A program made the position numbers and the translations under genes. The notes below the pieces were generated by a model. That model searched no databases. It was given only the letters and a program-made list of their open reading frames with translations, and had not been told where the DNA came from. From an uncultured Prevotellaceae bacterium (GTDB lineage: Bacteria > Bacteroidota > Bacteroidia > Bacteroidales > Bacteroidaceae): a stretch of 64,000 bases of DNA. The DNA lies in contig CAMVIM010000008.1 in the NCBI GenBank assembly GCA_947167515.1, positions 1-64,000 on the forward strand, given 5' to 3'. How positions within the stretch are numbered: the first letter of the stretch is position 1; each line of letters starts with the position of its first letter. This document shows, in pieces, positions 13,998-22,232 of the stretch.

Positions 13998-16910
13998 TCA
14001 CTCCAGATAGTATTTTCGCCGTTCTTCTGGGGTTAGTTGGCGGGATTGGAAACGCTCGCGGGTTTCGTTAATAAGGTGTTGGAGAGGAGGAAAATCCCAT
14101 GTGCGGATGGTGTGGTCAGCAGATGCCGACACAATTTTTGTTCCGTCGGGACTGAAGGAGGCGGAATGGACATAGCTTGTATGTCCTTCTAACGGCTGTC
14201 CTATCTGCTTTCCTGTTTTAGCATCCCAGATACGAATGGTGTTGTCCGATGATGCCGAGACGATTGTCTTTCCGTCAGGGCTGAAAGAGGCGGATTCAAC
14301 AATGGCAGTATGTCCCTCCAACTGCTGTCCTATCTGCTTTCCTGTTGCTGTATTCCAGATGCGGATGGTGCGGTCTGATGATGCCGATACGATTCTTGTT
14401 CCGTCGGGACTAAAGGAGGCGGAATGGACAGCATCTGTATGTCCCTTCAACGGCTGTCTTATCTGCTTTCCTGTTGCTGTATCCCAGATGCGGATGGTTT
14501 CGTCCCCTGATGCCGAGACGATTCTCTTTCCATCAGGGCTGAATAAGGCGGATTCGACATAATCTGTATGTCCTTCCAAAGGTTTTCCTATCAGCTTCCC
14601 TGTTGCAGCATCCCAGATGCGGATGGTGTTGTCGTATGATGCCGAGACAATTTTCTTTCCGTCAGGGCTGAATGAGGCGGAATGGACAGCATCTGTATGT
14701 CCCTCCAATGGTTTTCCTATCAGCCTTCCAGTTGCAGCATCCCAGATGCGGATAGTGTTGTCGTATGATGCCGAGACGATTTTCTTTCCGTCAGGGCTAA
14801 AGGAGGCGGAATAGATACCGATTGTGTGTCCCTCCAATGGTTTTCCTATCAGCTTCCCTGTTGCAGCATCCCAGATGCGGATGGTTTTGTCCAATGATGC
14901 CGAGACGATTTTCTTTCCGTCAGGGCTGAAGGAGGCAGAATGAACATAGTGTGTATGTCCCACAAACGTCTGTCTTATCAGCTTTCCTGTTACAGCATCC
15001 CAGATGTGTATGGTGTTGTCGTCGGACGCAGAGACGATACTTTTTCCGTCAGGGCTGAATGAGGCGGAATAGACAATGGCAGTATGCCCCTCCAACGGCT
15101 GCCCTATTTGCTTTCCTGTTGCTGCATCCCAGATATGTATGATCTTGTCCCATGATGCCGAGACGATTTTCTTTCCGTCTGGACTGAATGAGGCGGATTC
15201 GACAAAGCTTGTATGTCCTTCAAACGGCTGTCCTATCAGCTTTCCTGTTGCAGCATCCCAAATGCGGATGGTCTTGTCCCATGATGCCGAGACGATTTTC
15301 TTTCCATCTGGACTGAATGAGGCTGAATAGACAAAGCTTGTATGTCCTTCTAGCGGCTGTCCTATCTGCTTCCCAGTTGCAGCATCCCAGATGCGGATGG
15401 TGTTGTCCGATGATGCCGAGACGATTTTCTTTCCGTCAGGGCTGAAAGAGGCGAAATTGACATAATCTGTATGTCCCTTCAACGGCTGTCCAATCTGCTT
15501 TCCTGTTGCTGTATTCCAGATGCGGATGGTCTTGTCCCTTGATGCTGAGACGATTTTCTTTCCGTCAGGGCTGAATGAGGCAGAATAGACAAAATCTGAA
15601 TGTCCCTCCAACGGTTTTCCTACCAGCCTTCCAGTTGCAGCATCCCAGATGCGGATGGTTTTGTCTAATGATGCCGAGACGATTCTCTTTCCGTCCGGAC
15701 TGAATGAGGCGGATTCGACAAAGCTTGTATGTCCTTCTAGCGGCTGTCCTATCTGCTTTCCAGTTGCGGCATCCCAGATGCGGATGGTGTTGTCGTATGA
15801 TGCTGAGACGATTTTCTTTCCGTCAGGGCTGAATGAGGCGAAATGGACTCCATCAGTATGTCCCTTCAATATTGCATTATCATGTACTTGTGCTGCTCGA
15901 AATGCTGATTCCATCTCTACAGTACATGGCCCATCCTTTAATGCTTCCAAAATTAAGACACGCGCTGTGTAAGAATCTCCCTCATCCACCAACTCCATGG
16001 CCTTTTCTGCAATGGCAAGGTTGCGGTTTCTCAGCAGGCCTTCGGTGGCGATGGTGAGGCTGCGCTCCCGTTCGCTCAGGTGTTGGTTCGAGAGTGCCAG
16101 CAGATTGTAGGTCTTGGTTAGGCTGTCTTTCTGTTGGAGAATCAGCGTGTTTTGGTGGGTAATGCTGTCGTTTTGTGTGGATAGTTTCAGCGAATCTTCT
16201 TGGATGCGCTGGATGTGGTTGGCCATGGTGACGGAGTCTTCCATCAGCCTTGCGGTTTGGTTTTGTAGTTGTTCCTTTTGGTCTTCTATGATGCCGTTCT
16301 GCCGCACAAACCATCCACCTACAGCAAGGCTGACAAGGGCGAAGAGTAGGGCACCGCCCACCAGCATTCTTCTCCGTCTCTTCTGTTCTCTTTCATATCT
16401 CTGCCACAGGGTGTCGAATTTCAGACCGAACATGTGCGCCACCACCTTCACCACGGCTGCGTCGCGTCCCATCTCATTGATGTTCACACCCAGCAGTTCC
16501 TGCTCTTTGGGCAGTTTCAGCAGGGCGGATGGGAAACATTCCTCTTCAGAATCTTTCGAGAACGGGGTACCTCCGATGATGAACGGGATAATTTTATCCG
16601 ACCGCCCCATATCGATGAATGCCTGTACCTCCTTGCCCACCCATTCCGACTGCGCTGCTCGTGGGGAGCAGATGACGATGAGGAACTTCGAGTTTTCCAG
16701 GGCGTTGCGAATCTCCTCGGCCAGCACACCGGCAGCCAGTTCCGACGTGTCCTTGAAGATGGGGCGTATCGTCTGTGGCAGTGCCGCATTCTCCTTCCTC
16801 ACATTCACAGGCAGTCGGTAGTGCTCCAGCTTGTGCTGCAGCCACTCAGCCCACTTCTCATCCTCTCGCTTGTAGCTGATGAACGCAAAATATTCTTTTG
16901 GGGTGCTCAT
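13998..16910 (-). CDS. TIR-TM protein with 14 WD40 repeats
   Basis: A 970-residue protein. The TIR domain (5-165) starts [11 protein letters not shown] and has WVGKE (W90, E94), consistent with the catalytic glutamate. A basic stretch and TM helix follow at 176-203, then a Gln/Ser-rich coiled coil (205-300), a short helical region ([10 protein letters not shown]) and 14 WD40 repeats of 43 residues (348-945), enough for two seven-bladed propellers. The repeats are nearly identical ([25 protein letters not shown]). Aravind and colleagues described TIR-WD40 proteins as conflict or signalling receptors. The leader is different from the other TIR genes (TTTTACCCCCAAAAAACAAC) and no CTAACCTA box is seen. 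Confidence 0.9.
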   Translation of the reverse strand: MSTPKEYFAFISYKREDEKWAEWLQHKLEHYRLPVNVRKENAALPQTIRPIFKDTSELAAGVLAEEIRNALENSKFLIVICSPRAAQSEWVGKEVQAFIDMGRSDKIIPFIIGGTPFSKDSEEECFPSALLKLPKEQELLGVNINEMGRDAAVVKVVAHMFGLKFDTLWQRYEREQKRRRRMLVGGALLFALVSLAVGGWFVRQNGIIEDQKEQLQNQTARLMEDSVTMANHIQRIQEDSLKLSTQNDSITHQNTLILQQKDSLTKTYNLLALSNQHLSERERSLTIATEGLLRNRNLAIAEKAMELVDEGDSYTARVLILEALKDGPCTVEMESAFRAAQVHDNAILKGHTDGVHFASFSPDGKKIVSASYDNTIRIWDAATGKQIGQPLEGHTSFVESASFSPDGKRIVSASLDKTIRIWDAATGRLVGKPLEGHSDFVYSASFSPDGKKIVSASRDKTIRIWNTATGKQIGQPLKGHTDYVNFASFSPDGKKIVSASSDNTIRIWDAATGKQIGQPLEGHTSFVYSASFSPDGKKIVSASWDKTIRIWDAATGKLIGQPFEGHTSFVESASFSPDGKKIVSASWDKIIHIWDAATGKQIGQPLEGHTAIVYSASFSPDGKSIVSASDDNTIHIWDAVTGKLIRQTFVGHTHYVHSASFSPDGKKIVSASLDKTIRIWDAATGKLIGKPLEGHTIGIYSASFSPDGKKIVSASYDNTIRIWDAATGRLIGKPLEGHTDAVHSASFSPDGKKIVSASYDNTIRIWDAATGKLIGKPLEGHTDYVESALFSPDGKRIVSASGDETIRIWDTATGKQIRQPLKGHTDAVHSASFSPDGTRIVSASSDRTIRIWNTATGKQIGQQLEGHTAIVESASFSPDGKTIVSASSDNTIRIWDAKTGKQIGQPLEGHTSYVHSASFSPDGTKIVSASADHTIRTWDFPPLQHLINETRERFQSRQLTPEERRKYYLE
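14076..15869 (-). repeat. 14 tandem WD40-coding units of 129 bases
   Basis: Each unit encodes 43 residues, from GHT... to ...IGQP. Nucleotide identity between units is very high, including third positions, so recent duplication or gene conversion is likely. The variable positions fall mainly after GH (TDG, TSF, SDF, TDY, TAI, THY, TIG), in the loop region likely to face a ligand. Confidence 0.9.
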
Positions 16911-16967
16911 GCCGTTGTTTTTTGGGGGTAAAAGGTTTCTCTTTCTGTATAGACGAATGATGTTAAA

Positions 16968-17060
16968 TCAACAAAAAAGATGATCGGTCTTGATGGCTGG
17001 AAGTATATAGCTGTCCTTTCGGCTATAGCTAATGAACACATCATATTTTTCCTGTGCCAT
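16968..17060 (-). pseudogene. truncated TIR gene start
   Basis: ATG at 17060 opens a 30-codon frame, MAQEKYDVFISYSRKDSYI..., whose first 14 residues closely match the TIR-FG-GAP protein (MAQEKYDIFISYRR). The promoter, CTAACCTAAA box and bases up to the ATG also match that gene almost exactly. The frame then loses similarity and stops at 16968. It looks like the stub of a former TIR gene or a recombination donor. It lies directly upstream of the TIR-WD40 gene on the same strand, so its promoter may now drive that gene. The 192 codons upstream of 17060 in the same frame are not coding. Confidence 0.7.
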
Positions 17061-17067
17061 AGTTGGG

Positions 17068-17094
17068 TTTAGGTTAGTTCCGGTGGCAAATGTA
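17068..17094 (-). promoter_or_regulatory. promoter -7 element plus CTAACCTAAA leader box (TIR remnant)
   Basis: TACATTTG (17094-17087), 9 bases, CTAACCTAAA (17077-17068), then ATG at 17060. It could supply the transcript of the TIR-WD40 gene, which has no clear promoter of its own. Confidence 0.5.
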
Positions 17095-17586
17095 GGGATT
17101 TTTCTTTGTATGACAAACAAATTGGTGATTTTTTGTGGGTTTTTGTGAAAAATGGAAGGGGAGGGGGTGGCGTATGTCGTGTGGCGGTGGGAGTGTGAGG
17201 TTTGTTCCGTAAGGCTCGCGAGGGTAGTGGGGGAATGGTCGCGAGGTTTGTGGAAGGAGGGCGGGTGACAGTTGAGAGTTGGCGGTTGACGGTTGACAGT
17301 TGACAATTGACAGTTGAGGGTTGTGGAGTGAGGAGTGGGGTGGTGGGGCTTTGAAAAGATTTTTTTTGGGGGGAAAAAAAATATGTGGGGAGTTTTGTTG
17401 GTGGGTTGGGGAATTTTGTGTATCTTTGCAGCAGGATTTGGGAGTGAAGGGGCTGGGATGCTCCGTAGCTTGAGAATCGGGGGCGGCAACCCTGAAAATA
17501 CGGCTATGAAAAGGGTGGTGTTTGGAAAGCACGTGCCTTTGTTAAAGTGACGAAAAGATTGTGAAACTATTAAAATCAAAACCATT
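17095..17586. other. intergenic region with simple repeats and primase promoter
   Basis: No gene is seen. Bases 17267-17325 are imperfect copies of GTTGACAGTTGA-like units. Bases about 17210-17232 hold a reverse copy of the CCTCGCGAGC-TTACG unit found at 34793 and 55147. TATCTTTG at 17421-17428 is the likely promoter of the primase gene, leaving a leader of about 150 bases with the coding-like but uninformative frame 17335-17550. Confidence 0.5.
17421..17428 (+). promoter_or_regulatory. promoter -7 element for the primase gene
   Basis: TATCTTTG preceded by a TTTTG-rich stretch and followed by CAGCAGGA. It is the only good -7 element in the 490-base gap and points at the gene starting at 17587. 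Confidence 0.5.
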
Positions 17587-19071
17587 ATGAAAGGGGATAC
17601 TATTTCAAAAACCAAAGGACTGGAGGGCGAGGGCAAGGATGCCTTTGCGCTGGAGATGCGCCGTCAGGAGGGGCTGGTGGCGCGGAGGAGTGTGCGTCGC
17701 GACGTGGTGAGGGAGACGTTGGCGGTGATGGAGGAGCGTGTGGCTGGGCGTCATGGGGATGTGCTGGCGATTCAGGGCGGCAACGGGAACAAGCGGGAGC
17801 TGCTGCAGGATTTGGTGGGGGACGAGATGGAGCGTGTGGCGAATGGCTCGATTTCGGTGCCTCGTTATGACCCTGCGCTGAAGACGGGGCAGGTGATTTA
17901 CCTGTATGTGGGCACGCATTGGGTGAGGCTGGACAATGAGCGTTTTTTCCAGCTGGTGAGGAAGTGCTGCCAGCGGATGGGTTTGCCGAAGTCGAAGGTG
18001 AACAGCACGGCGTTCATGGCGGAGGTGTTTCACGGGGTGGCTTACCGTTTTTCGGGCTGCTGGGACAGGGTGCCGCCGCCGGAGGGTGTGGCTTTGCTGA
18101 ACTTGCAGAACGGAACGCTGGAGGTGAACCGTGAGGGGAGGCGTGTGTTGCGTGAGCACAGGCGGGAGGATTATTTTGTGAACTGCCTGCCGTTCTGTTA
18201 TGATGAGGGTGCGGAGAGTGCGTTGTGGCATGGGTTTCTGGCGAAGGTGCTGCCCGACGAGGGTTGTCAGCGTGTGCTGCAGGAGTTTGTGGCGAATGCG
18301 CTGGTGAAGGGTGCTGTGAAGCTGGACGTGATGCTCGTTCTGAAGGGCAGCGGCGCGAACGGCAAGAGTGTGCTGCTGGAGGTGATGGGTGCCTTGGCGG
18401 GCAAGGAGAATGTGTCGAGCATTTCGCTGAACGACCTGACGAGCGATGTGGTGATGCGTCACGGCTTTGAGCATAAGTTGCTGAACACGAGCAGCGAGAG
18501 CGAGTCGAAGTGGGTGACGTCGGTGCTGAAGCAGCTGACGTCGCATGAGCCGGTGATGGTGAAGGAGCTGTATCATAATCCGTACGAGATGGAGGACTAT
18601 GGCTATCTGATGGCTGCGGTGAACGAGATGCCGCGCGCGGAGGCGACGGATGCGTTCTACAGGCGTTTGCGCATCTTGCCTTTCGAGGCGACTTTCTCGC
18701 CTGAGGAGGCTGACCCCGAGATGGCGACGAAGCTGAAGGGGGAGCTGGCGGGCATCCTGAACTGGTTTCTGGAGGGTCTGCCGCCGCTGATGAAGCGGAA
18801 GCACCTGCCGAGCTGCAAGGTGTGTGACGCGGAGATGCAGAACTATCGCGGGGCAACGGACATCGTGTACTTGTTCGTGCAGGAGTGCTGCGAGAAGTCG
18901 GACACGTGGGTGACGGGCAAGATGCTGCACGACCGCTTCAAGTATTTCTGCGAAATCAACAGCCTGTCCTACACGCTGACTCCCCAGCGGTTTTATGAGA
19001 AGCTGAAGAACTTGAGGGTGAAACGGGACAACAGGCACAATCAAGTGCACTTTCAACTGGGCCTGATATAG
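17587..19071 (+). CDS. phage/plasmid-type primase-helicase (D5/P4 family)
   Basis: A 494-residue protein. The Walker A motif GSGANGKS is at residues 254-261, with an upstream D5-N-like region (LLNLQNGTLEVN, typical of P4/D5 primases) and a downstream SF3-type core (SSISLNDLTSD; LLNTSSES; AAVNEMPRAEATDAFYRRLRILPFEATF, with the sensor Asn and arginine finger). This is the helicase half of phage P4 or D5-like replication proteins. The C-terminus (residues 420-494) looks like a winged helix. It probably acts with the CHC2 protein downstream, which supplies primase activity. The two form a conserved-looking pair, suggesting an integrated element or a domesticated module in Bacteroidales. It is G-rich in codon use. 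Confidence 0.88.
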   Translation: MKGDTISKTKGLEGEGKDAFALEMRRQEGLVARRSVRRDVVRETLAVMEERVAGRHGDVLAIQGGNGNKRELLQDLVGDEMERVANGSISVPRYDPALKTGQVIYLYVGTHWVRLDNERFFQLVRKCCQRMGLPKSKVNSTAFMAEVFHGVAYRFSGCWDRVPPPEGVALLNLQNGTLEVNREGRRVLREHRREDYFVNCLPFCYDEGAESALWHGFLAKVLPDEGCQRVLQEFVANALVKGAVKLDVMLVLKGSGANGKSVLLEVMGALAGKENVSSISLNDLTSDVVMRHGFEHKLLNTSSESESKWVTSVLKQLTSHEPVMVKELYHNPYEMEDYGYLMAAVNEMPRAEATDAFYRRLRILPFEATFSPEEADPEMATKLKGELAGILNWFLEGLPPLMKRKHLPSCKVCDAEMQNYRGATDIVYLFVQECCEKSDTWVTGKMLHDRFKYFCEINSLSYTLTPQRFYEKLKNLRVKRDNRHNQVHFQLGLI

Positions 19072-19074
19072 AAG

Positions 19075-19271
19075 CAGGTGGTGAAAGTGGATGGGCAGGT
19101 GGTGAAAGTGGTGGTGTTTTCTTTCTTAAAAACACGCTTGTATTCTATTGACAAACAAGGATGTGTGAATGAAGTAGGTGGTGAAAGTGGTGAAAGTGGT
19201 GTTATAAAAAAAGTTTTTGAAAAATGAAAATATAGACAGTTTTTGAAAAAAAACACCACCTTCACCACCTG
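19075..19271. repeat. iterated 16-base repeats between primase genes
   Basis: CAGGTGGTGAAAGTGG occurs at 19075-19090 and 19096-19111 (21-base spacing). It recurs with one change at 19175-19190, and in reverse orientation with one mismatch at 19256-19271. Shorter fragments lie at 19191-19201 and near 19331-19345. The rest of 19072-19407 is AT-rich and has no gene. The layout (iterons beside an AT-rich stretch and replication genes) resembles a plasmid-type origin, but this is inference. Confidence 0.6.
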
Positions 19272-19407
19272 ACACCATATAGATGTCTATGAAACAGTCG
19301 AATAAGTAGGTGGCGTCATGCCTAAAAAACACCACCTTTTCACCCTCCCCCACCCGCATCATCCCACATCGTACATCATTCATCGTACATAATAAAAAAA
19401 GGACAAC

Positions 19408-20514
19408 ATGATGGACAAGAAAGTGCATTTTGATTTAGATAGATTGCGCGCCATCCCCATTTCGAGGGTGGCGGAGCGATGGGGCTGCCGGCTGAAGAAG
19501 GTGGGCAGCCGAATGGTGACGAACTGCCCCTGGCATGCGGATGAGCACCCGTCGCTGACGCTGTATGAGACGGGCAAGGAGAACCATTGCCACTGCTTTG
19601 CCTGCGGCAAGGGCGGTTCGGTGATTGACTTCGTGATGGCGAAGGACGGGGTGGATTTCAAGGAGGCTTGCCAGCGGCTGGAAAGGACGTTTGGTGTGTG
19701 GGGAAGTATGAATGGGGTGAATGGGGTGAATGGGGTAAGTGGGGTGAGTGGGGCGAATGGGATGAGTGGGCCGAAGAAACGGAAGCAGGCGACCTCCTAC
19801 ATCCCCAGGGAGTGGGTGGAAGCTCAGGTGTCGGTGGAGAACTCGATGAGCAAGTGTCTGCGGCAGATGTTCGACGGGCATCTGGTGGAGCATCTGACGG
19901 AGGAGTATCTGCTGGGCAGCCACGACAACGGGCGGCACGAGGATTGTGTGCTGTTTCCGAGCATCGACGTGGATGGCTGGGTGCGCAACGTGAAGGTGCA
20001 GCACTATGAGACGGATGTGCGGTCGGAACGGTTTGCGCATTGCGACAAGCGGTGCTGCTACTGGCTGGGCAAGGAACTGGCGAAGGAGGGCATTGTGGAG
20101 ACTCAGGGGGACGGGAACACGGAGCCGTCGTTCGACAACGAGTGCCTGTTCGGGGAGCATCTGCTGAGGCGGTATCCGACCCAGACGGTGGCACTGGTGG
20201 AGTCGCCAAAGAATGCGCTCATCGGTGCAGCTGTGCAACCCAAGTATGTGTGGGTGGCGACGGGCAACAAGGCGATGCTGAAGCGCAGTGTGATGGAGGT
20301 GCTGAGAGGCCGTCAGGTGATGGTGTTTCCCGACCGCGATGCCATCGGCGAGTGGAAGGAGCTGCTGCATGGGATGCGCGACATCGCCACGTTTTCGGTG
20401 TCGGACTTCTGCGAGCGGTTCGCTGCGGAGGACGACAAGAAATTTGACATCGCGGATTATGTGGTGGGGAGGTTCCTGAAAAGTGATTGCGGCATGCTGC
20501 CGAAGAAAGAATAG
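19408..20514 (+). CDS. CHC2 zinc-finger DNA primase-like protein
   Basis: A 368-residue protein. Residues 30-85 form a CHC2-type zinc finger: CPWH...CHCFACGKGGSVIDFV, with Cys-x2-His and Cys-x2-Cys ligands as in DnaG. A short low-complexity linker (MNGVNGVNGVSGVSG) at about residues 101-121 is encoded by 9-base repeats. The C-terminal half (270-350) has a Toprim-like look (VALVESPKNALIG; VMVFPDRDAIGEW). It is probably the primase partner of the upstream helicase, separated by an iteron-bearing gap. Similar CHC2/Toprim proteins occur in Bacteroidales mobile elements. Start at 19408 or 19411 (two adjacent ATG). Confidence 0.85.
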   Translation: MMDKKVHFDLDRLRAIPISRVAERWGCRLKKVGSRMVTNCPWHADEHPSLTLYETGKENHCHCFACGKGGSVIDFVMAKDGVDFKEACQRLERTFGVWGSMNGVNGVNGVSGVSGANGMSGPKKRKQATSYIPREWVEAQVSVENSMSKCLRQMFDGHLVEHLTEEYLLGSHDNGRHEDCVLFPSIDVDGWVRNVKVQHYETDVRSERFAHCDKRCCYWLGKELAKEGIVETQGDGNTEPSFDNECLFGEHLLRRYPTQTVALVESPKNALIGAAVQPKYVWVATGNKAMLKRSVMEVLRGRQVMVFPDRDAIGEWKELLHGMRDIATFSVSDFCERFAAEDDKKFDIADYVVGRFLKSDCGMLPKKE

Positions 20515-20931
20515 GTGAAAACAAGTAAAAATAGAGAAAAAACATATTGCTTTGCAATCATTAAACGAACCTTTAGGCGTAGCCAATGGAACAAATTATT
20601 TGTTCAAGTTTCGCAAGTATTTTTAACCACGAATTACACGAATTACACGAATTTTTTTTCTGTTGTTTCGGCTATTACACGAACCGTCAGCTCGGCGTAG
20701 CCAATTATATTCTAATTTCACGAATTTGAGCCTCGACGGCTCTTGGGAGCTGCCGCCTTGCTCGCCGCATGGGGCTTTTGCCGAAAAAGCCATGGGTAAA
20801 TTCGTGGTTTTAAAATAAACACATTGGTTTTATTACTTGCGAAAGTTGAGTTAAATTTAATTAGTTAAATTTGCCCGAAGGGCGATGTTTATTTTTATCT
20901 ATTTTTTTATGAGTTTTTTTGAAAAAAAGTT

Positions 20932-20961
20932 CCCGAATTGCTTGTACAGTTCGGGATTTTT
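20932..20961 (+). terminator. possible terminator or attenuator hairpin
   Basis: CCCGAA and TTCGGG form a six-base stem with a 12-base loop, followed by ATTTTTTC. It overlaps the -33 part of the promoter at 20942-20972. Confidence 0.4.
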
Positions 20962-20972
20962 TCGTAACTTTG
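20942..20972 (+). promoter_or_regulatory. promoter of the DUF5675-like gene
   Basis: TTG (20942-20944) and TAACTTTG (20965-20972), spaced by 20 bases. Expected start near 20979, a leader of about 95 bases. Confidence 0.55.
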
Positions 20973-21074
20973 TAACAGAAATCAGAAGGGAAGATGGATG
21001 CCGAATGGGTCGGTGATAAACGCTTGCTTTTGAGGTGAAAGGATTGTTTAAGTTTAATTTATGCATGAACCATT

Positions 21075-21524
21075 ATGAAAATCGTTTTGGAACGTTATTA
21101 TGGCGACTGGCGCATCACGAAGAGTGTGATGACGGTCGTGGGAGAAGACGGCAAGGTGCTTCTCCAGGGAGAGGCCCGGGAGCCTCGCTTTGCACAGTAT
21201 GTCGAGGCCTTCCCCGGGTGCTCCAAGTGCTGCCTGGCCTGTGGGGTGTTTGCCCTCAAGGTGATGGGCACGGAGATGAGTCCGATGACACTCACGGCGG
21301 TGAAGAGTCCGGGCCACAGGTGCTGCCGCATCGGCTGGGACTACACGGCGCAGGTGAAGCCGAACACGGTGCTGGTGGGCGAGCCTGACGGCCGCGAGGA
21401 AGAGGAATTCCGCGACCTGGTGCGCTCGAAGGAGGTGTTTGACCAACTCACGGCGCTGGTCTATCAGGCCTATGCGATGGATGAGCCGATGTGGCTGGAG
21501 GTGAAGAACCTGAGGCTGCTCTGA
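21075..21524 (+). CDS. DUF5675-like small protein
   Basis: A 149-residue protein. The order MKIVLERYY...GEDGKVLLQGEARE, then KVMGTEMSPMTLTAVKSPG, CCRIGWDYTAQVKPNTVLVG and a C-terminal FDQLTALVYQAYAMDEPMWLEV recalls DUF5675, where the middle segment normally reads GVRIH.GN...T.GCILVG. The central Cys pairs (CSKCC, RCC) are unusual. DUF5675 proteins are found next to phage-like and HU-like genes in Bacteroidales; function unknown. It sits between the primase pair and the HU-like gene on the same strand. The family call is by pattern and could be wrong; the gene itself is convincing from its promoter and codon use. Confidence 0.65.
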   Translation: MKIVLERYYGDWRITKSVMTVVGEDGKVLLQGEAREPRFAQYVEAFPGCSKCCLACGVFALKVMGTEMSPMTLTAVKSPGHRCCRIGWDYTAQVKPNTVLVGEPDGREEEEFRDLVRSKEVFDQLTALVYQAYAMDEPMWLEVKNLRLL

Positions 21525-21550
21525 GAGAATGAGAAGAAGAAAATAGATAG

Positions 21551-21600
21551 GGAAGTCCTAGGGATGCCTAGGCAATCCAAGGAAGTCCTAGGCAATCCTA
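21551..21600. repeat. five 10-base units, GGNNNTCCTA
   Basis: Units GGAAGTCCTA, GGGATGCCTA, GGCAATCCAA, GGAAGTCCTA and GGCAATCCTA lie in perfect 10-base phase, upstream of the HU-like gene. The same type of array occurs at 40091-40142. Confidence 0.75.
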
Positions 21601-21659
21601 GAAATAGTGTTAATCAACTTTATTATGAACCCCCATTAAAAAAGAAAGGAGAAAAGATT

Positions 21660-22079
21660 ATGGGAATTCAGTATCGTAAGGCGAAGATGCGCCTCACCTA
21701 CCGTGAGGAGAAGCCAGAAGTGTTCAAGTTGCGTCAGCTGACCTATCCGCAGGTCACTTTCGCGCAGTTGGTGAGCGAGTGCAGCCAGTCGTGTGGCGTG
21801 AACCCTGCACAGACCCGTGCGGTCATCGATGCGCTGGTCAACCGTCTGGTCCACTACATGGAGATTGGACACGGCGTGAAGATGGGCGATTTCGGCTCGT
21901 TCAAGCCCACCTTCAACTCGAAGACCGCCCGCTCTCTGGAGGAGACCACCCTCGACACGGTGACCGTGAAGAAGGTGCAGTTCTATCCCGGCAAGGCGTT
22001 CAAGGACATGATCTCCGGCCTCGACATGAGCGAAGCCGCTGCCGTGAGCCTCAAGCCCGAGGAAGAGCCTGAACCTTGA
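21660..22079 (+). CDS. HU/IHF-family DNA-binding protein
   Basis: The frame is open from 21564, but that part runs through the 10-base repeats; ATG 21660 follows AAAGAAAGGAGAAAAG and gives 139 residues (MGIQYRKAKMRLTYREEKPE). Residues 30-125 match the HU-like family of Bacteroidales: TFAQLVSECSQSCGVNPAQTRAVIDALVNRL, then GHGVKMGDFGSFKPTF, which corresponds to the HU G-FG-F arm base. The acidic tail (KPEEEPEP) is typical of these long HU-like proteins. It ends the plus-strand replication module and is followed by a terminator. Role: DNA bending or nucleoid organisation, possibly for the element. Confidence 0.88.
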   Translation: MGIQYRKAKMRLTYREEKPEVFKLRQLTYPQVTFAQLVSECSQSCGVNPAQTRAVIDALVNRLVHYMEIGHGVKMGDFGSFKPTFNSKTARSLEETTLDTVTVKKVQFYPGKAFKDMISGLDMSEAAAVSLKPEEEPEP

Positions 22080-22152
22080 TGAGAGGGGTGGGTTTAGAGT
22101 TTAGGGTTTAGAGTTTAGGACTGACGTGGTCTGAATGGGCTGAATCAGGAAG

Positions 22153-22184
22153 GGGATGGGTGCATGAGTGCATCCATCCCTTTT
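22153..22184 (+). terminator. terminator after the HU-like gene
   Basis: GGGATGG (22153-22159) pairs with CCATCCC (22174-22180), extended by TGCA/TGCA, and is followed by TTTTGCTGTTTTT. Just before it, 22091-22120 holds imperfect GTTTAGAGTTTAG repeats. Confidence 0.65.
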
Positions 22185-22232
22185 GCTGTTTTTGTCATTG
22201 TCTGATTTCAGCATGTTCAAACAAGATGCTTG

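Larger units (their letters stand above)
20515..21074. other. intergenic region with inverted and tandem short repeats
   Basis: No gene is seen. It holds AATTACACG-type tandem units (about 20632-20690) and an inverted partner AATTCGTGGTT (near 20796). A hairpin CCCGAA/TTCGGG followed by T6 lies at 20932-20961. A promoter TTG-N20-TAACTTTG at 20942-20972 points at the next gene. GGCGTAGCCAAT occurs twice (near 20577 and 20692). Confidence 0.5.

Noticed and set aside
17061-17636. Upstream part of the minus-strand frame containing the TIR stub
   Set aside because: Low-complexity Pro/Ser/His sequence over intergenic repeats, and the promoter at 17087-17094 lies inside it.
17605-19056. 483-residue minus-strand frame opposite the primase-helicase
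   Set aside because: His/Leu/Arg-rich shadow; the plus-strand frame has Walker A and SF3 motifs.
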